DNA from: Cerina litoralis
Lineage (GTDB): Bacteria; Bacteroidota; Bacteroidia; Flavobacteriales; Flavobacteriaceae
Reading direction: 5' to 3'
Assembly (NCBI GenBank): GCA_022008415.1
Contig: JAIRBC010000028.1
Location: forward strand, 1 to 56,460
Length of the DNA stretch: 56,460 bases
Shown: piece after piece, positions 13,193-21,642 of the stretch
How the letters are laid out: every line of letters starts with the position of its first letter
Numbering within the stretch: position 1 is the stretch's first letter
Position numbers and translations under genes: made by a program
Notes under the pieces: generated by a model
Database searches by the model: none
What the model was told of the DNA's origin: nothing
Seen by the model: only the letters and a program-made list of their open reading frames with translations

Positions 13193-14746
13193 ATGAAAAA
13201 TTACAGAACAACATATTCGTTTTTTACTCTATTGGTCGTTATGATGCTCACTGTTACCTCATGTACAGATTTGGAGCCAGAGCTATATAGCGATCTGACC
13301 ACTAAAAATGCTTACGGAACGGAAAGCGATATAGATGCGGCACTGACTGGAGTCTACTCAAAGTTAAATCCATACCCAAATGACGCATGGCTTTACTATG
13401 CCGGTTATTTGGTAATGACCACTGATTATTCAACGGACATGGGTTTTTCCACAGCCGCTGGCGATCCTACCAAACTCAGTAATTTTACCTATGACGACAA
13501 CAATAGGTACTTTAGACTGAACTGGCAGACAATGTACCAAGTCATTAGCAATGCAAACATTCTTTTGTCTGAAATAGAAGATGTGGAGATGGACGAGACC
13601 AAAAAAAATCAGATAATGGCGCAAGCTCGCTTTTTGAGGGCGCTTTCCTACAGGGACCTAACTGATGGCTGGGGGCCAGTTCCTCTTATCACCGATGCCA
13701 AAAACCCAACTGAAACCCTTGACTTCCCTCTTTCCAGTGTAGAAGAAGTAGATGCACAAATTATATCAGATTGTAAGTTTGCCATTGATAATCTACCGGA
13801 AACTTGGTCGATGGAAACTGGTTTGGCCAGGGCTACCAAAGGGGCGGCGCTCACACTTTTAGGTAAAGTTTATATGCGTGCGCACGACTATACTAATGCC
13901 AAGACATATATAGATCAGGTACTTCAGCTACGGGATAAGGGTGTATACCAATTAAATCCAGATTTTAAAAACGAATGGTCCGATTCCAATAAAATGGATA
14001 TGGGCCTTATTTTCGGAATTTTGCATGAAGCTGCCCAAAACGGCGGAGAGATCGCAAATCACTTTGGTCCCACAGATCATCCCGTAGTACAGAATCGGTG
14101 GCAATATTATGCTGTTTCCCTTCAATTCTGGAGAAAGTATGCCGATTCCGACCCAAGAAAGGAATTTTACTATTACAACTATGAAGGGGCCTCGCCACGC
14201 GACGCTACCACCACCCATGGCTTCTACTACATGATGCCCGCAGCGGGTCAGAACATTCCTCCGAACGATACAACCAAATTGCTCCCGAATGTGGCTACAA
14301 AGAAATACTCCTACGAAATGGTTTCCAATTCCTATATGGATGGTAGAACTATCCAAATATTCAGGTTGGCCGATGTAATATTATGCAAAGCCGAAATAGA
14401 AAATGCATTGAATGGCCCCGGTGCGGCCTTGCCTTATATAAACGAAGTACGTGTCAGAGCTGGCGCACCTGCCTTGGGTAGCAGTGCCGATTTTCCCACT
14501 CCGGGCAGTAAAGATCAAATGATCGACGCTCTTGTAAATGAACGTGGATACGAACTCGTCTTTGAATATCAAAGAAGGGCAGATCTTATCAGACTGGGGA
14601 AATTTGTGGAAGTTTGCAATACGTACCTTGAAAAAAGAGGACTTTCGCCCGTTGTAACAGAAAATATGCGTTATTTCCCTTATCCCTTGGAAGAAGCCCG
14701 AATCCATGATGAGATGTCGGCCGCAAATGTCAATAGATTGCCTTAA
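13193..14746 (+). CDS. susD: SusD/RagB-family substrate-binding outer-membrane lipoprotein
   Basis: Surface glycan-binding lipoprotein that forms a lid on the SusC transporter. The 517-residue protein has a lipoprotein signal (VVMMLTVTSC) and the family layout: a helical TPR-like N-terminal half (FLRALSYRDLTDGWGPVPLIT, ARATKGAALTLLGKVYMRA) and the C-terminal RagB part (LADVILCKAEIENAL, NEVRVRAGAPAL, ERGYELVFEYQRRADLIRLG, FPYPLEEARI). It starts 10 bases after SusC and ends 14 bases before the sulfotransferase gene, so the three form one operon. No truncation is visible. Ligand specificity is not readable from the sequence. Confidence 0.96.
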   Translation: MKNYRTTYSFFTLLVVMMLTVTSCTDLEPELYSDLTTKNAYGTESDIDAALTGVYSKLNPYPNDAWLYYAGYLVMTTDYSTDMGFSTAAGDPTKLSNFTYDDNNRYFRLNWQTMYQVISNANILLSEIEDVEMDETKKNQIMAQARFLRALSYRDLTDGWGPVPLITDAKNPTETLDFPLSSVEEVDAQIISDCKFAIDNLPETWSMETGLARATKGAALTLLGKVYMRAHDYTNAKTYIDQVLQLRDKGVYQLNPDFKNEWSDSNKMDMGLIFGILHEAAQNGGEIANHFGPTDHPVVQNRWQYYAVSLQFWRKYADSDPRKEFYYYNYEGASPRDATTTHGFYYMMPAAGQNIPPNDTTKLLPNVATKKYSYEMVSNSYMDGRTIQIFRLADVILCKAEIENALNGPGAALPYINEVRVRAGAPALGSSADFPTPGSKDQMIDALVNERGYELVFEYQRRADLIRLGKFVEVCNTYLEKRGLSPVVTENMRYFPYPLEEARIHDEMSAANVNRLP

Positions 14747-14760
14747 AACAACTTAGAAAT

Positions 14761-16239
14761 ATGTGGAAGAAACTGTCCATTGGCCTTTTTTTATTAGTTG
14801 CGATTGCTGGAATTGGTTATTGGTCCATCACCAATATCAAAATAGAGGCGATTACCTTGGTGTCCCCGGATAATTCCGCAATAAAAGAGGATATACAATT
14901 ATCACTTAATAAAAAGGCTGCAATATCTGTTGAATATTGGAAAACTGGGACAGGTGAGAAATACAAAACTCCGCTTACAGGAATAGAAAAGGACCATGTA
15001 GTCCATTTGATGTTGTTGGAGCCCAACACCTCATATAGCTATAAGGTCGTGATTAATGGACTAATCGACATTAACTCCAAAACCTTTACATTTAAAACCC
15101 GTGAACCATCTCCTTGGATGGTACACGAATGGTTAAAGGATAAGTTTCCGCATGACGCCAATGCCTTAGGGGATGGTCTTGTGATGCTATGTTACAGGGG
15201 TTTTCCAGGACATATATCTATGGTGGATGGTAAGGGAACCATCCGATGGTATTGGCAGGATGAAGAAATGGGCGTTCGAATGGCTACACTCACTCCCAGA
15301 AATACCATTTTGGCTTTGTTGGCACCTGCCAGTAAAGATGAATTCCACAAAAAAAAGAAGGAAAAACCCATAGATTTAAAAAGCTATTATCTAAGAACTG
15401 GGAAAATAGGGTTCGTGGGAGGTACACAAATCGCAGAAATCAATCTAGAGGGAAAAGTGCTTTGGAGGGTGGATATTGATAAGCAGGATATTGTATTCCA
15501 TCATGATCTGCAAATGACCAAAGACCATCAAATTGCTAGCATTTACAGAGATTATAAAATGTACGACTTGGAAGGTTCCGGAGTAAAAAAGGATACCTTA
15601 TGGGGAGATGGCGTTATGGTAATGGACACATTGGGTAAAGTGGTTAAGAAATGGTCGGCATGGGATCATTGGGATTTATCCAAGGATAATCGGTTAAAGG
15701 AGTATGCCGGTGATCGTTTTCATTTCAATTCTTTGACCTTTGATGACAACGGAGATTACATTTTATCGACACCCATAGAGAATCAAGTATGGAAAATTAA
15801 TGCCATCACGGGAAAGATTGAATGGAAGCTGGGTGAAAACGGGGATTTTAAAATGAACAAAGATGATTTATTCTATTTTCAGCATGACGCCCGGATCGAT
15901 CCAAAAGGAAACCTCATGCTTTTTGACAATGGTGATTACTCCCCTAACGATACTACCAAGGTGAATAAACGCTCAAGGGTGCTATCTTTTGATTTAAATA
16001 CGGAAGAAATGACGGCCGACCCAAAAATTAAATTGGTTTTACCTCAAAAATACTATACTTCCCGGATGGGAGGTGCTGCTTTATTGCCCAATAATAATAT
16101 TATGGCAACAAGTTCTAAAACCGGTGGGGTGCTCATTACAGATTCAAAAGGAGAAGTGCTTTGGGTTTTAAACACCCACTTTATACCGTATAGAGCGGAA
16201 TATGTGCCATCTGGGTTCTGGCAAAATTATATACAATAA
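14761..16239 (+). CDS. Arylsulfotransferase (ASST)-family protein
   Basis: Predicted PAPS-independent sulfotransferase that moves a sulfuryl group from an aryl sulfate donor to an acceptor, through a sulfated histidine in well-studied family members. The 492-residue protein begins with a membrane anchor or signal (LSIGLFLLVAIAGIGYWSI), then a small beta-sandwich N-terminal domain (about 30-115) and a propeller domain. Conserved His-bearing motifs are visible: VFHHDLQ (about 246-250), HFNSL (about 321) and FQHDARID followed by LFDNGD (about 375-390). It starts 14 bases after SusD, so it is probably part of the uptake operon. A sulfotransferase rather than a sulfatase in such an operon is uncommon. 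Donor and acceptor are unknown, and the catalytic His should be confirmed by alignment to E. coli AssT. Confidence 0.85.
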   Translation: MWKKLSIGLFLLVAIAGIGYWSITNIKIEAITLVSPDNSAIKEDIQLSLNKKAAISVEYWKTGTGEKYKTPLTGIEKDHVVHLMLLEPNTSYSYKVVINGLIDINSKTFTFKTREPSPWMVHEWLKDKFPHDANALGDGLVMLCYRGFPGHISMVDGKGTIRWYWQDEEMGVRMATLTPRNTILALLAPASKDEFHKKKKEKPIDLKSYYLRTGKIGFVGGTQIAEINLEGKVLWRVDIDKQDIVFHHDLQMTKDHQIASIYRDYKMYDLEGSGVKKDTLWGDGVMVMDTLGKVVKKWSAWDHWDLSKDNRLKEYAGDRFHFNSLTFDDNGDYILSTPIENQVWKINAITGKIEWKLGENGDFKMNKDDLFYFQHDARIDPKGNLMLFDNGDYSPNDTTKVNKRSRVLSFDLNTEEMTADPKIKLVLPQKYYTSRMGGAALLPNNNIMATSSKTGGVLITDSKGEVLWVLNTHFIPYRAEYVPSGFWQNYIQ

Positions 16240-16321
16240 AGATTTGGGACCATAATCCAGATAATATTTTGCTGTCCTTATCGTGCCTATTTTATTGGTT
16301 TTCTCATCATAAATTGCATCA

Positions 16322-18559
16322 ATGAAAAAATTAGTGATTGTATTAGGCCTGGTAATGATTGTTTTTTTTCAAAGTGCTGTTGGCCAACAACGCACCAATC
16401 AAAGTCCATTCCGACAACTTACGGAAGAACTTCCCAGCCCCAATAGTTACAGGACTGCTTCAGGCAAGTCTGGTCCTGACTATTTTCAACAACAGGTAGA
16501 TTATGATATGAATGTGGCCTTGGACGAGGTGGGCAAAACCATATCCGGTACTGCTACCATTACCTATCATAATAATTCACCGGAACCTTTGGATTATCTG
16601 TTTCTACAATTGGACCAAAATGTATGGGAAAAGAATTCCTTCAAAAATCAGGTAAGTACCGGAGAAATTCCTAAGAAATTGGGTGTCAAATTCTTAAAAC
16701 AGCTCACCAACGATTTCGACGGAGGATTTAAGATCGCTTACGTAAGGGATACCAACGGGCATGATTTGCCAAGCCATACTAATCACACAATTATGAAAGT
16801 TAGTTTGCCCAAAGCTTTGGCTCCTGGCAAAATGTATAAGCTAAAAATAAAATGGTCCTATAACTTAAATAATCTCAAAGAGATTTGGGGGCGGTCCGGC
16901 TATGACCCTCTGTCGCAGAACGACAATACATATGCCATTGCCCAATTTTATCCACGTCTTTGTGTTTTTAACGATTTGGGTTGGCAGACGAAACAGTTCA
17001 TGGATGCCGAATTCGCACTAGAGTTTGGAAATTTCAATGTAAATATTACCGTGCCTGCAGATCATATTGTTGCCGCAACGGGAGAGTTGCAAAATTCCAG
17101 GCAAGTTCTGTCTCAAAAAATGCTAAAACGTCTGGGGAAAGCTAAAACCTCGGACACACCTGTTTTTATTGTTACCGAGGACGAATCTGTCGAAAATGGT
17201 AAGGGTAGATCATCCGACTCCAAAACATGGCATTATAGTGCCAAGAATGTTAGGGATTTCGCCTTTGCTTCTTCACGACGGTTCATGTGGGATGCGATGG
17301 GCGTCCAGTTTCCCAAGCATCGAGTATTAGCTATGTCCTTTTATCCCAAGGAAGGAAATCCACTTTGGAGCCAGTATGCCACCAAGACTATTGCCCATAC
17401 CCTTAAAACATATTCTGAATTTACTTTTGATTACCCCTACCCCACCGCCTCGGCTGTCAATGTTAAAAGGGTAGGCATGGAATATCCCATGTTGGGCTTT
17501 GTCGATGGCCGGCCCAATTCGGATGGTACGTATAGCAAGGCTATGAAAAGATGGGTGATCGGCACGGTAATCCACGAGGTGGGTCATAATTATTTCCCGA
17601 TGATTGTTAATTCGGACGAGCGACAGTGGGCATGGATGGACGAAGGATTTAACATCTTTCTACAGGGCATTGCCGAGCGCAGATGGGACACCGGACAAAA
17701 TTGGTCTGGCGCACCCATAGAAATGAAAGGTTATATGGACGGAGATCCAAATAACATGTCTCCCCTTATGACCAGTGCCGATGACCTGTTACAACCCGGG
17801 ATGGAGAGCTATCGCAAGCCAGCTGTCGCCCTAAACATTTTGAGAGAAACCATATTAGGACGTGAACTTTTTCTCCAGTCCTTTCAAGAATATGCACATT
17901 CCTGGATGTTCAAACATCCCCAACCTGCAGATTTTTTCCGCGTGATGGAGGACGCATCTGGGATAGACCTAGATTGGTTTTGGCGTGGCTGGTTTTTTAC
18001 TACGGATTATGTCGACCTATCCATCGATGATGTGACTATTTTTGAGCCAATTTTCAATGTAGAACAAGCAGAGAAAGCAGCCAGTGCCAAACAAGCCGAA
18101 AAACCAGTGAATATTTCAGATATACGAAACAAAGGAAAAGTGGTCTCCCTTATCGAACAGGATCCATCGCTAAAAGACGACTACGATTTAGAACATCCAA
18201 TTTTAGACAACGTAGAAGTGGGGCAGATTGAAGAAGTAAGAAAAAAATTGACTAAGGAAGAATTGGTGTTACTCGAAAAAGGTCAGAAATTTTATGAAGT
18301 TACATTTTCCTCAAAAGGGGGTATGTTGATGCCGCTTATAATCCAGTTTGAATTCATTGATGGTTCCAAGGAACTTCAACGCATTCCGGTACAAATATGG
18401 ATTAAAAACCAGGAAAAGGTTACCAAGCTTTTTCAATTTGATAAGGAATTGAAAAGCATTGCATTAGACCCTTACTATGAGACGGCAGATATGGATATGG
18501 AGAATAACAATTGGCCCCGAAAAATGGAACGGGTATTTCTCCAGGTTCAAAAGAAATAA
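16322..18559 (+). CDS. M1-family zinc metallopeptidase (aminopeptidase-like), secreted
   Basis: Predicted zinc aminopeptidase. The 745-residue protein has a signal peptide (LVIVLGLVMIVFFQSAVGQ), an N-terminal beta domain (about 50-290), and the catalytic motif HEVGH (418-422) with the third zinc ligand Glu441 exactly 18 residues after the second His. A GMEYP element just upstream (about 387-391) sits where the classical GxMEN substrate-binding motif lies. The Glu- and Lys-rich C-terminal part (about 590-640) is less conserved. It lies 82 bases after the sulfotransferase gene on the same strand. Its presence with GalNAc-type glycosidases suggests that the imported substrate carries peptide. 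M1 peptidases are also common housekeeping enzymes, so this link is inference. Confidence 0.92.
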   Translation: MKKLVIVLGLVMIVFFQSAVGQQRTNQSPFRQLTEELPSPNSYRTASGKSGPDYFQQQVDYDMNVALDEVGKTISGTATITYHNNSPEPLDYLFLQLDQNVWEKNSFKNQVSTGEIPKKLGVKFLKQLTNDFDGGFKIAYVRDTNGHDLPSHTNHTIMKVSLPKALAPGKMYKLKIKWSYNLNNLKEIWGRSGYDPLSQNDNTYAIAQFYPRLCVFNDLGWQTKQFMDAEFALEFGNFNVNITVPADHIVAATGELQNSRQVLSQKMLKRLGKAKTSDTPVFIVTEDESVENGKGRSSDSKTWHYSAKNVRDFAFASSRRFMWDAMGVQFPKHRVLAMSFYPKEGNPLWSQYATKTIAHTLKTYSEFTFDYPYPTASAVNVKRVGMEYPMLGFVDGRPNSDGTYSKAMKRWVIGTVIHEVGHNYFPMIVNSDERQWAWMDEGFNIFLQGIAERRWDTGQNWSGAPIEMKGYMDGDPNNMSPLMTSADDLLQPGMESYRKPAVALNILRETILGRELFLQSFQEYAHSWMFKHPQPADFFRVMEDASGIDLDWFWRGWFFTTDYVDLSIDDVTIFEPIFNVEQAEKAASAKQAEKPVNISDIRNKGKVVSLIEQDPSLKDDYDLEHPILDNVEVGQIEEVRKKLTKEELVLLEKGQKFYEVTFSSKGGMLMPLIIQFEFIDGSKELQRIPVQIWIKNQEKVTKLFQFDKELKSIALDPYYETADMDMENNNWPRKMERVFLQVQKK

Positions 18560-18567
18560 AGACAAGG

Positions 18568-18594
18568 CCTGCCAGGTCTTGAAAACCTGTCTGG
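18568..18594. repeat. Intergenic hairpin (imperfect palindrome)
   Basis: CCTGCCAGGT (18568-18577) and ACCTGTCTGG (18585-18594) pair in 8 of 10 positions around CTTGAAA. There is no T run, so a simple terminator is unlikely. It resembles short dispersed intergenic palindromes common in Bacteroidetes genomes. It may stabilise or process the mRNA between the two flanking genes. Confidence 0.5.
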
Positions 18595-18622
18595 GAACAT
18601 AATAAATCAAAAAAAATAACAA

Positions 18623-21600
18623 ATGATATTCAAAGAATCCCTCTGTACTCCCAAATTATTAGGTCTATTTTTGCTACTGTTCGCGGTAACGATTTCGGGC
18701 AACCTTCGGGCCCAAAAACATATTTACCCCCCCGAAAAGCCGCTTTGGGATGCCGACTCCCTCGGTAACCAACGGGCGGTCGTACTGGTACATAAAAATG
18801 TGCCAATGGTAACTGTATCCATTGACTGGCGCAACAGAAATGTAGCTACCGATCAATTGATCTATGTGGTAGACAGTACCCAAAACAAGATGGTAGGTAA
18901 AGCGAATACTTTCGCTTTGGGCCCAGAGCAGGGCATAGTCCAATTTGATGCATCCAGTGGTCCAGGAATCTACTATGTGTACTATCTACCCTATAGCTTA
19001 GGAGGACGTAGTCGAAGTTACCCAGATGCCATTTATAAGACCGTTCAAAAAAGTACTTCCAATGTACCATCAAAAAATATCAAACCCAGTAGTTCAAAAA
19101 TAGCATCCGTTATACGGTTTGAATCTGCGGACAGCTTTAACAGCAATGACCCCATGGAAATAATCTCCACAAAAAAGGAGCTGGCAGAATTTCAACAAAA
19201 ATATAAAGATTCAGAATACTTCGTATTTCCCGAAAAAAGGGATATCCCCATAAAAATGATTAAATACCTTCCAAAAAAATGGTTGGAAAATGAATTTCTA
19301 CAAAAATTTACAGATACTGCCAAAAGAGGTGAGAATTTCACCTTTCAACTAGGGGTTTGGGCCAATAGCAAAGATTTGAACAATGTCAGCCTCTCCTTTA
19401 CGGATCTTTCGGACGACAATGGGAATAGCATCAAGACTTCACTCTTCAATTGCCTTAATTTGGAGGGTGTGGATTATACCGGAAAGCCTTTTACCAAAAC
19501 CGTAAACATCCCAAAGGGGTCTGTGCAGCCTTTGTGGTGTGGCCTCCAAATCCCCAAAACCATTCAGGCAGGTACCTATAGGGGTTCAGTCACTTTTTCA
19601 GCAAAAAATACCAAGTCAACCACAATACCTCTAGTACTTAACATTACGGATGAATTGGCGGTAAATCACGGTATAGACAAACCCTGGAAACAAACCCGAT
19701 TACAATGGCTCAACTCGACTATGGCGCAGGAGAATACAGTCATAGATCCCTATATCCCTTTAAAAATATCTGGGAATACCGTTTCCTTGTTGGGACGAAA
19801 TATGATTATTGCCCCCAATGGACTTCCGCAACAAATACAAACTTTTTTTACGGAGGAAATGACTTCCATTTCCCATCGATCAAAAGACATTTTGTCAAGC
19901 CCCTTTGCGTTTCGATTTCTAGACAACAGCGGTAAGGAAATTAATATGGAGGCCTCGGGGTACCATTTCCAAAAGAAGGAACCTGGTACGGTTACTTGGG
20001 AAGCCAGTAGTATATCTCCACAAATGCAAATGATTGTGACCGGAGCCCTGGAATTTGATGGTTTCGCGCATTTTGAAGTGCAGGTTACGGCAAAACAAGA
20101 CTTGGAACTTAGCGATATTGGCTTACAGGTCCCCATGCATAAAACCGCATCCAAATATATGCTAGGCTTAGGCCATAAAGGTGGGAAAAGGCCAGGAAAG
20201 GTGGATTGGAAATGGGACGTAGCCCACAAAAACCAAGATGGAGTTTGGTTGGGAGACGTTAATGCGGGACTTCAATTGGGCCTTAGAGACCAAAATTACG
20301 AACGTCCCCTTAACACCAACTTCTACCTACTGAAACCCTTGATACTTCCTACTTCCTGGGGCAACGAAAACAAAGGAGGTATCAAAATCTCGGAAGAGGG
20401 GGATACCATACTGCTCGATAATTACAGTGGATCGCGCACCATGAAAAAAGGGGACACGTTGTTTTATAATTTTACGTTGCTCATTACCCCTTTCCATTCA
20501 CTGGAGACCGACTCCCATTGGGCAGGGCGATACTTCCACGCCTATCAGCCTATCGACTCGGTGCTTGCTAGCGGTGCCAACATAGTGAACATTCACCATG
20601 CGAATGAACTGAATCCTTATATCAATTATCCATTTATTGCCACCAAGGAAATGAAGACTTATATCGATGCGGCCCATGAGGCGGGGCTTAAAGTAAAGAT
20701 ATACAACACGATACGAGAGGTCTCCAATCGGATGTACGAGCTGTTTCCCGTGAGAAGTCTAGGAAACGAAGTTTTTTCGTCCGGAAAGGGCGGTGGTTAT
20801 TCCTGGTTGCAGGAACATTTGCAGGACGATTATATCGCGGCCTGGTACGTACCTAAATTCAAGGACGCTGCTATCATCAACAGTGGGATGAACCGCTGGC
20901 ATAATTATTATGTTGAGGGAATGAATTGGCTAGTTCAGAACATCGGCATCGATGGTATTTACCTGGACGATGTGGCCTTTGACAGGGTGACCATGAAGCG
21001 TATTAAAAGGGTGCTGACCCAAGACGGGCATCCGGGAATCATCGACCTCCATTCAGCCAACCAATTCAATAAAAATGATGGTTTTAACAACAGTGCCTAC
21101 CTATATATGGAGCATTTCCCCTACCTGAATCGTCTGTGGTTCGGGGAGTATTTTGATTATGAAGCGGAATCGCCAGAATTCTTTTTAACGGAGGTCAGCG
21201 GTATCCCATTTGGCCTGATGGGCGAGATGTTACAGGATGGCGGGAATCCCTGGAGGGGAATGATCTATGGCATGACCAATAGAATGCCCTATCAAAAGGA
21301 AAAACCGGATAAGATATGGAAAGTATGGGACGATTTTGGGATGGTAGGCTCCCAGATGATCGGCTATTGGGTAGATGATTGCCCAGTGAGTACAGATAAC
21401 GGGAAGGTTTTGGCCACTGTATATCAAAAGGAAGGAAGAACCCTTGTCTCGTTAGCCAGTTGGGCAGAGGAAGATACCCAAGCTAAATTGAATATTGACT
21501 GGAAAAAATTAGGCCTCGACCCAAAACAGGCAACGATTACTGCCCCTGAGGTGAAGAATTTCCAACCTGCCGCAACTTTTAGATTGGATGAAGAAATACC

Positions 21601-21640
21601 TGTGAAAAAAAATCAAGGATGGTTAATAATTATCGAGTAA
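18623..21640 (+). CDS. GH123-like glycoside hydrolase domain protein (DUF6067 type)
   Basis: Putative secreted glycosidase of 1005 residues with a signal peptide ending near LRAQKH. A middle beta-sandwich region (about 225-345: FTFQLGVWANSKDLNNVSL, GSVQPLWCGLQIPKTIQAG) resembles the N-terminal domain of the GH123 beta-N-acetylgalactosaminidase group. The C-terminal half (about 630-900) looks like a TIM barrel, with IDGIYLDDVAFD and a later HFPYLNRLWFGEYFDYEAE segment. I cannot place the GH123 Asp-Glu catalytic pair with certainty; the LDD in IYLDDVAF and the acidic run in EYFDYEAE are candidates. It follows the peptidase gene by 63 bases and is followed 2 bases later by the DUF5107 gene, so these three form a tight block. 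The family call is moderate and the substrate is inferred. Confidence 0.7.
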   Translation: MIFKESLCTPKLLGLFLLLFAVTISGNLRAQKHIYPPEKPLWDADSLGNQRAVVLVHKNVPMVTVSIDWRNRNVATDQLIYVVDSTQNKMVGKANTFALGPEQGIVQFDASSGPGIYYVYYLPYSLGGRSRSYPDAIYKTVQKSTSNVPSKNIKPSSSKIASVIRFESADSFNSNDPMEIISTKKELAEFQQKYKDSEYFVFPEKRDIPIKMIKYLPKKWLENEFLQKFTDTAKRGENFTFQLGVWANSKDLNNVSLSFTDLSDDNGNSIKTSLFNCLNLEGVDYTGKPFTKTVNIPKGSVQPLWCGLQIPKTIQAGTYRGSVTFSAKNTKSTTIPLVLNITDELAVNHGIDKPWKQTRLQWLNSTMAQENTVIDPYIPLKISGNTVSLLGRNMIIAPNGLPQQIQTFFTEEMTSISHRSKDILSSPFAFRFLDNSGKEINMEASGYHFQKKEPGTVTWEASSISPQMQMIVTGALEFDGFAHFEVQVTAKQDLELSDIGLQVPMHKTASKYMLGLGHKGGKRPGKVDWKWDVAHKNQDGVWLGDVNAGLQLGLRDQNYERPLNTNFYLLKPLILPTSWGNENKGGIKISEEGDTILLDNYSGSRTMKKGDTLFYNFTLLITPFHSLETDSHWAGRYFHAYQPIDSVLASGANIVNIHHANELNPYINYPFIATKEMKTYIDAAHEAGLKVKIYNTIREVSNRMYELFPVRSLGNEVFSSGKGGGYSWLQEHLQDDYIAAWYVPKFKDAAIINSGMNRWHNYYVEGMNWLVQNIGIDGIYLDDVAFDRVTMKRIKRVLTQDGHPGIIDLHSANQFNKNDGFNNSAYLYMEHFPYLNRLWFGEYFDYEAESPEFFLTEVSGIPFGLMGEMLQDGGNPWRGMIYGMTNRMPYQKEKPDKIWKVWDDFGMVGSQMIGYWVDDCPVSTDNGKVLATVYQKEGRTLVSLASWAEEDTQAKLNIDWKKLGLDPKQATITAPEVKNFQPAATFRLDEEIPVKKNQGWLIIIE

Positions 21641-21642
21641 TT

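Noticed and set aside
18568-18594. Hairpin as a terminator between the M1 and GH123-like genes
   Set aside because: No T run follows and the genes are close on the same strand.
19750-20229. 159-codon antisense frame inside the GH123-like gene
   Set aside because: Shadow of the coding strand, with no independent support.
21619-21642. Upstream ATG for the DUF5107 gene
   Set aside because: It overlaps the previous gene and adds charged residues before a clean signal peptide; ATG at 21643 is better.
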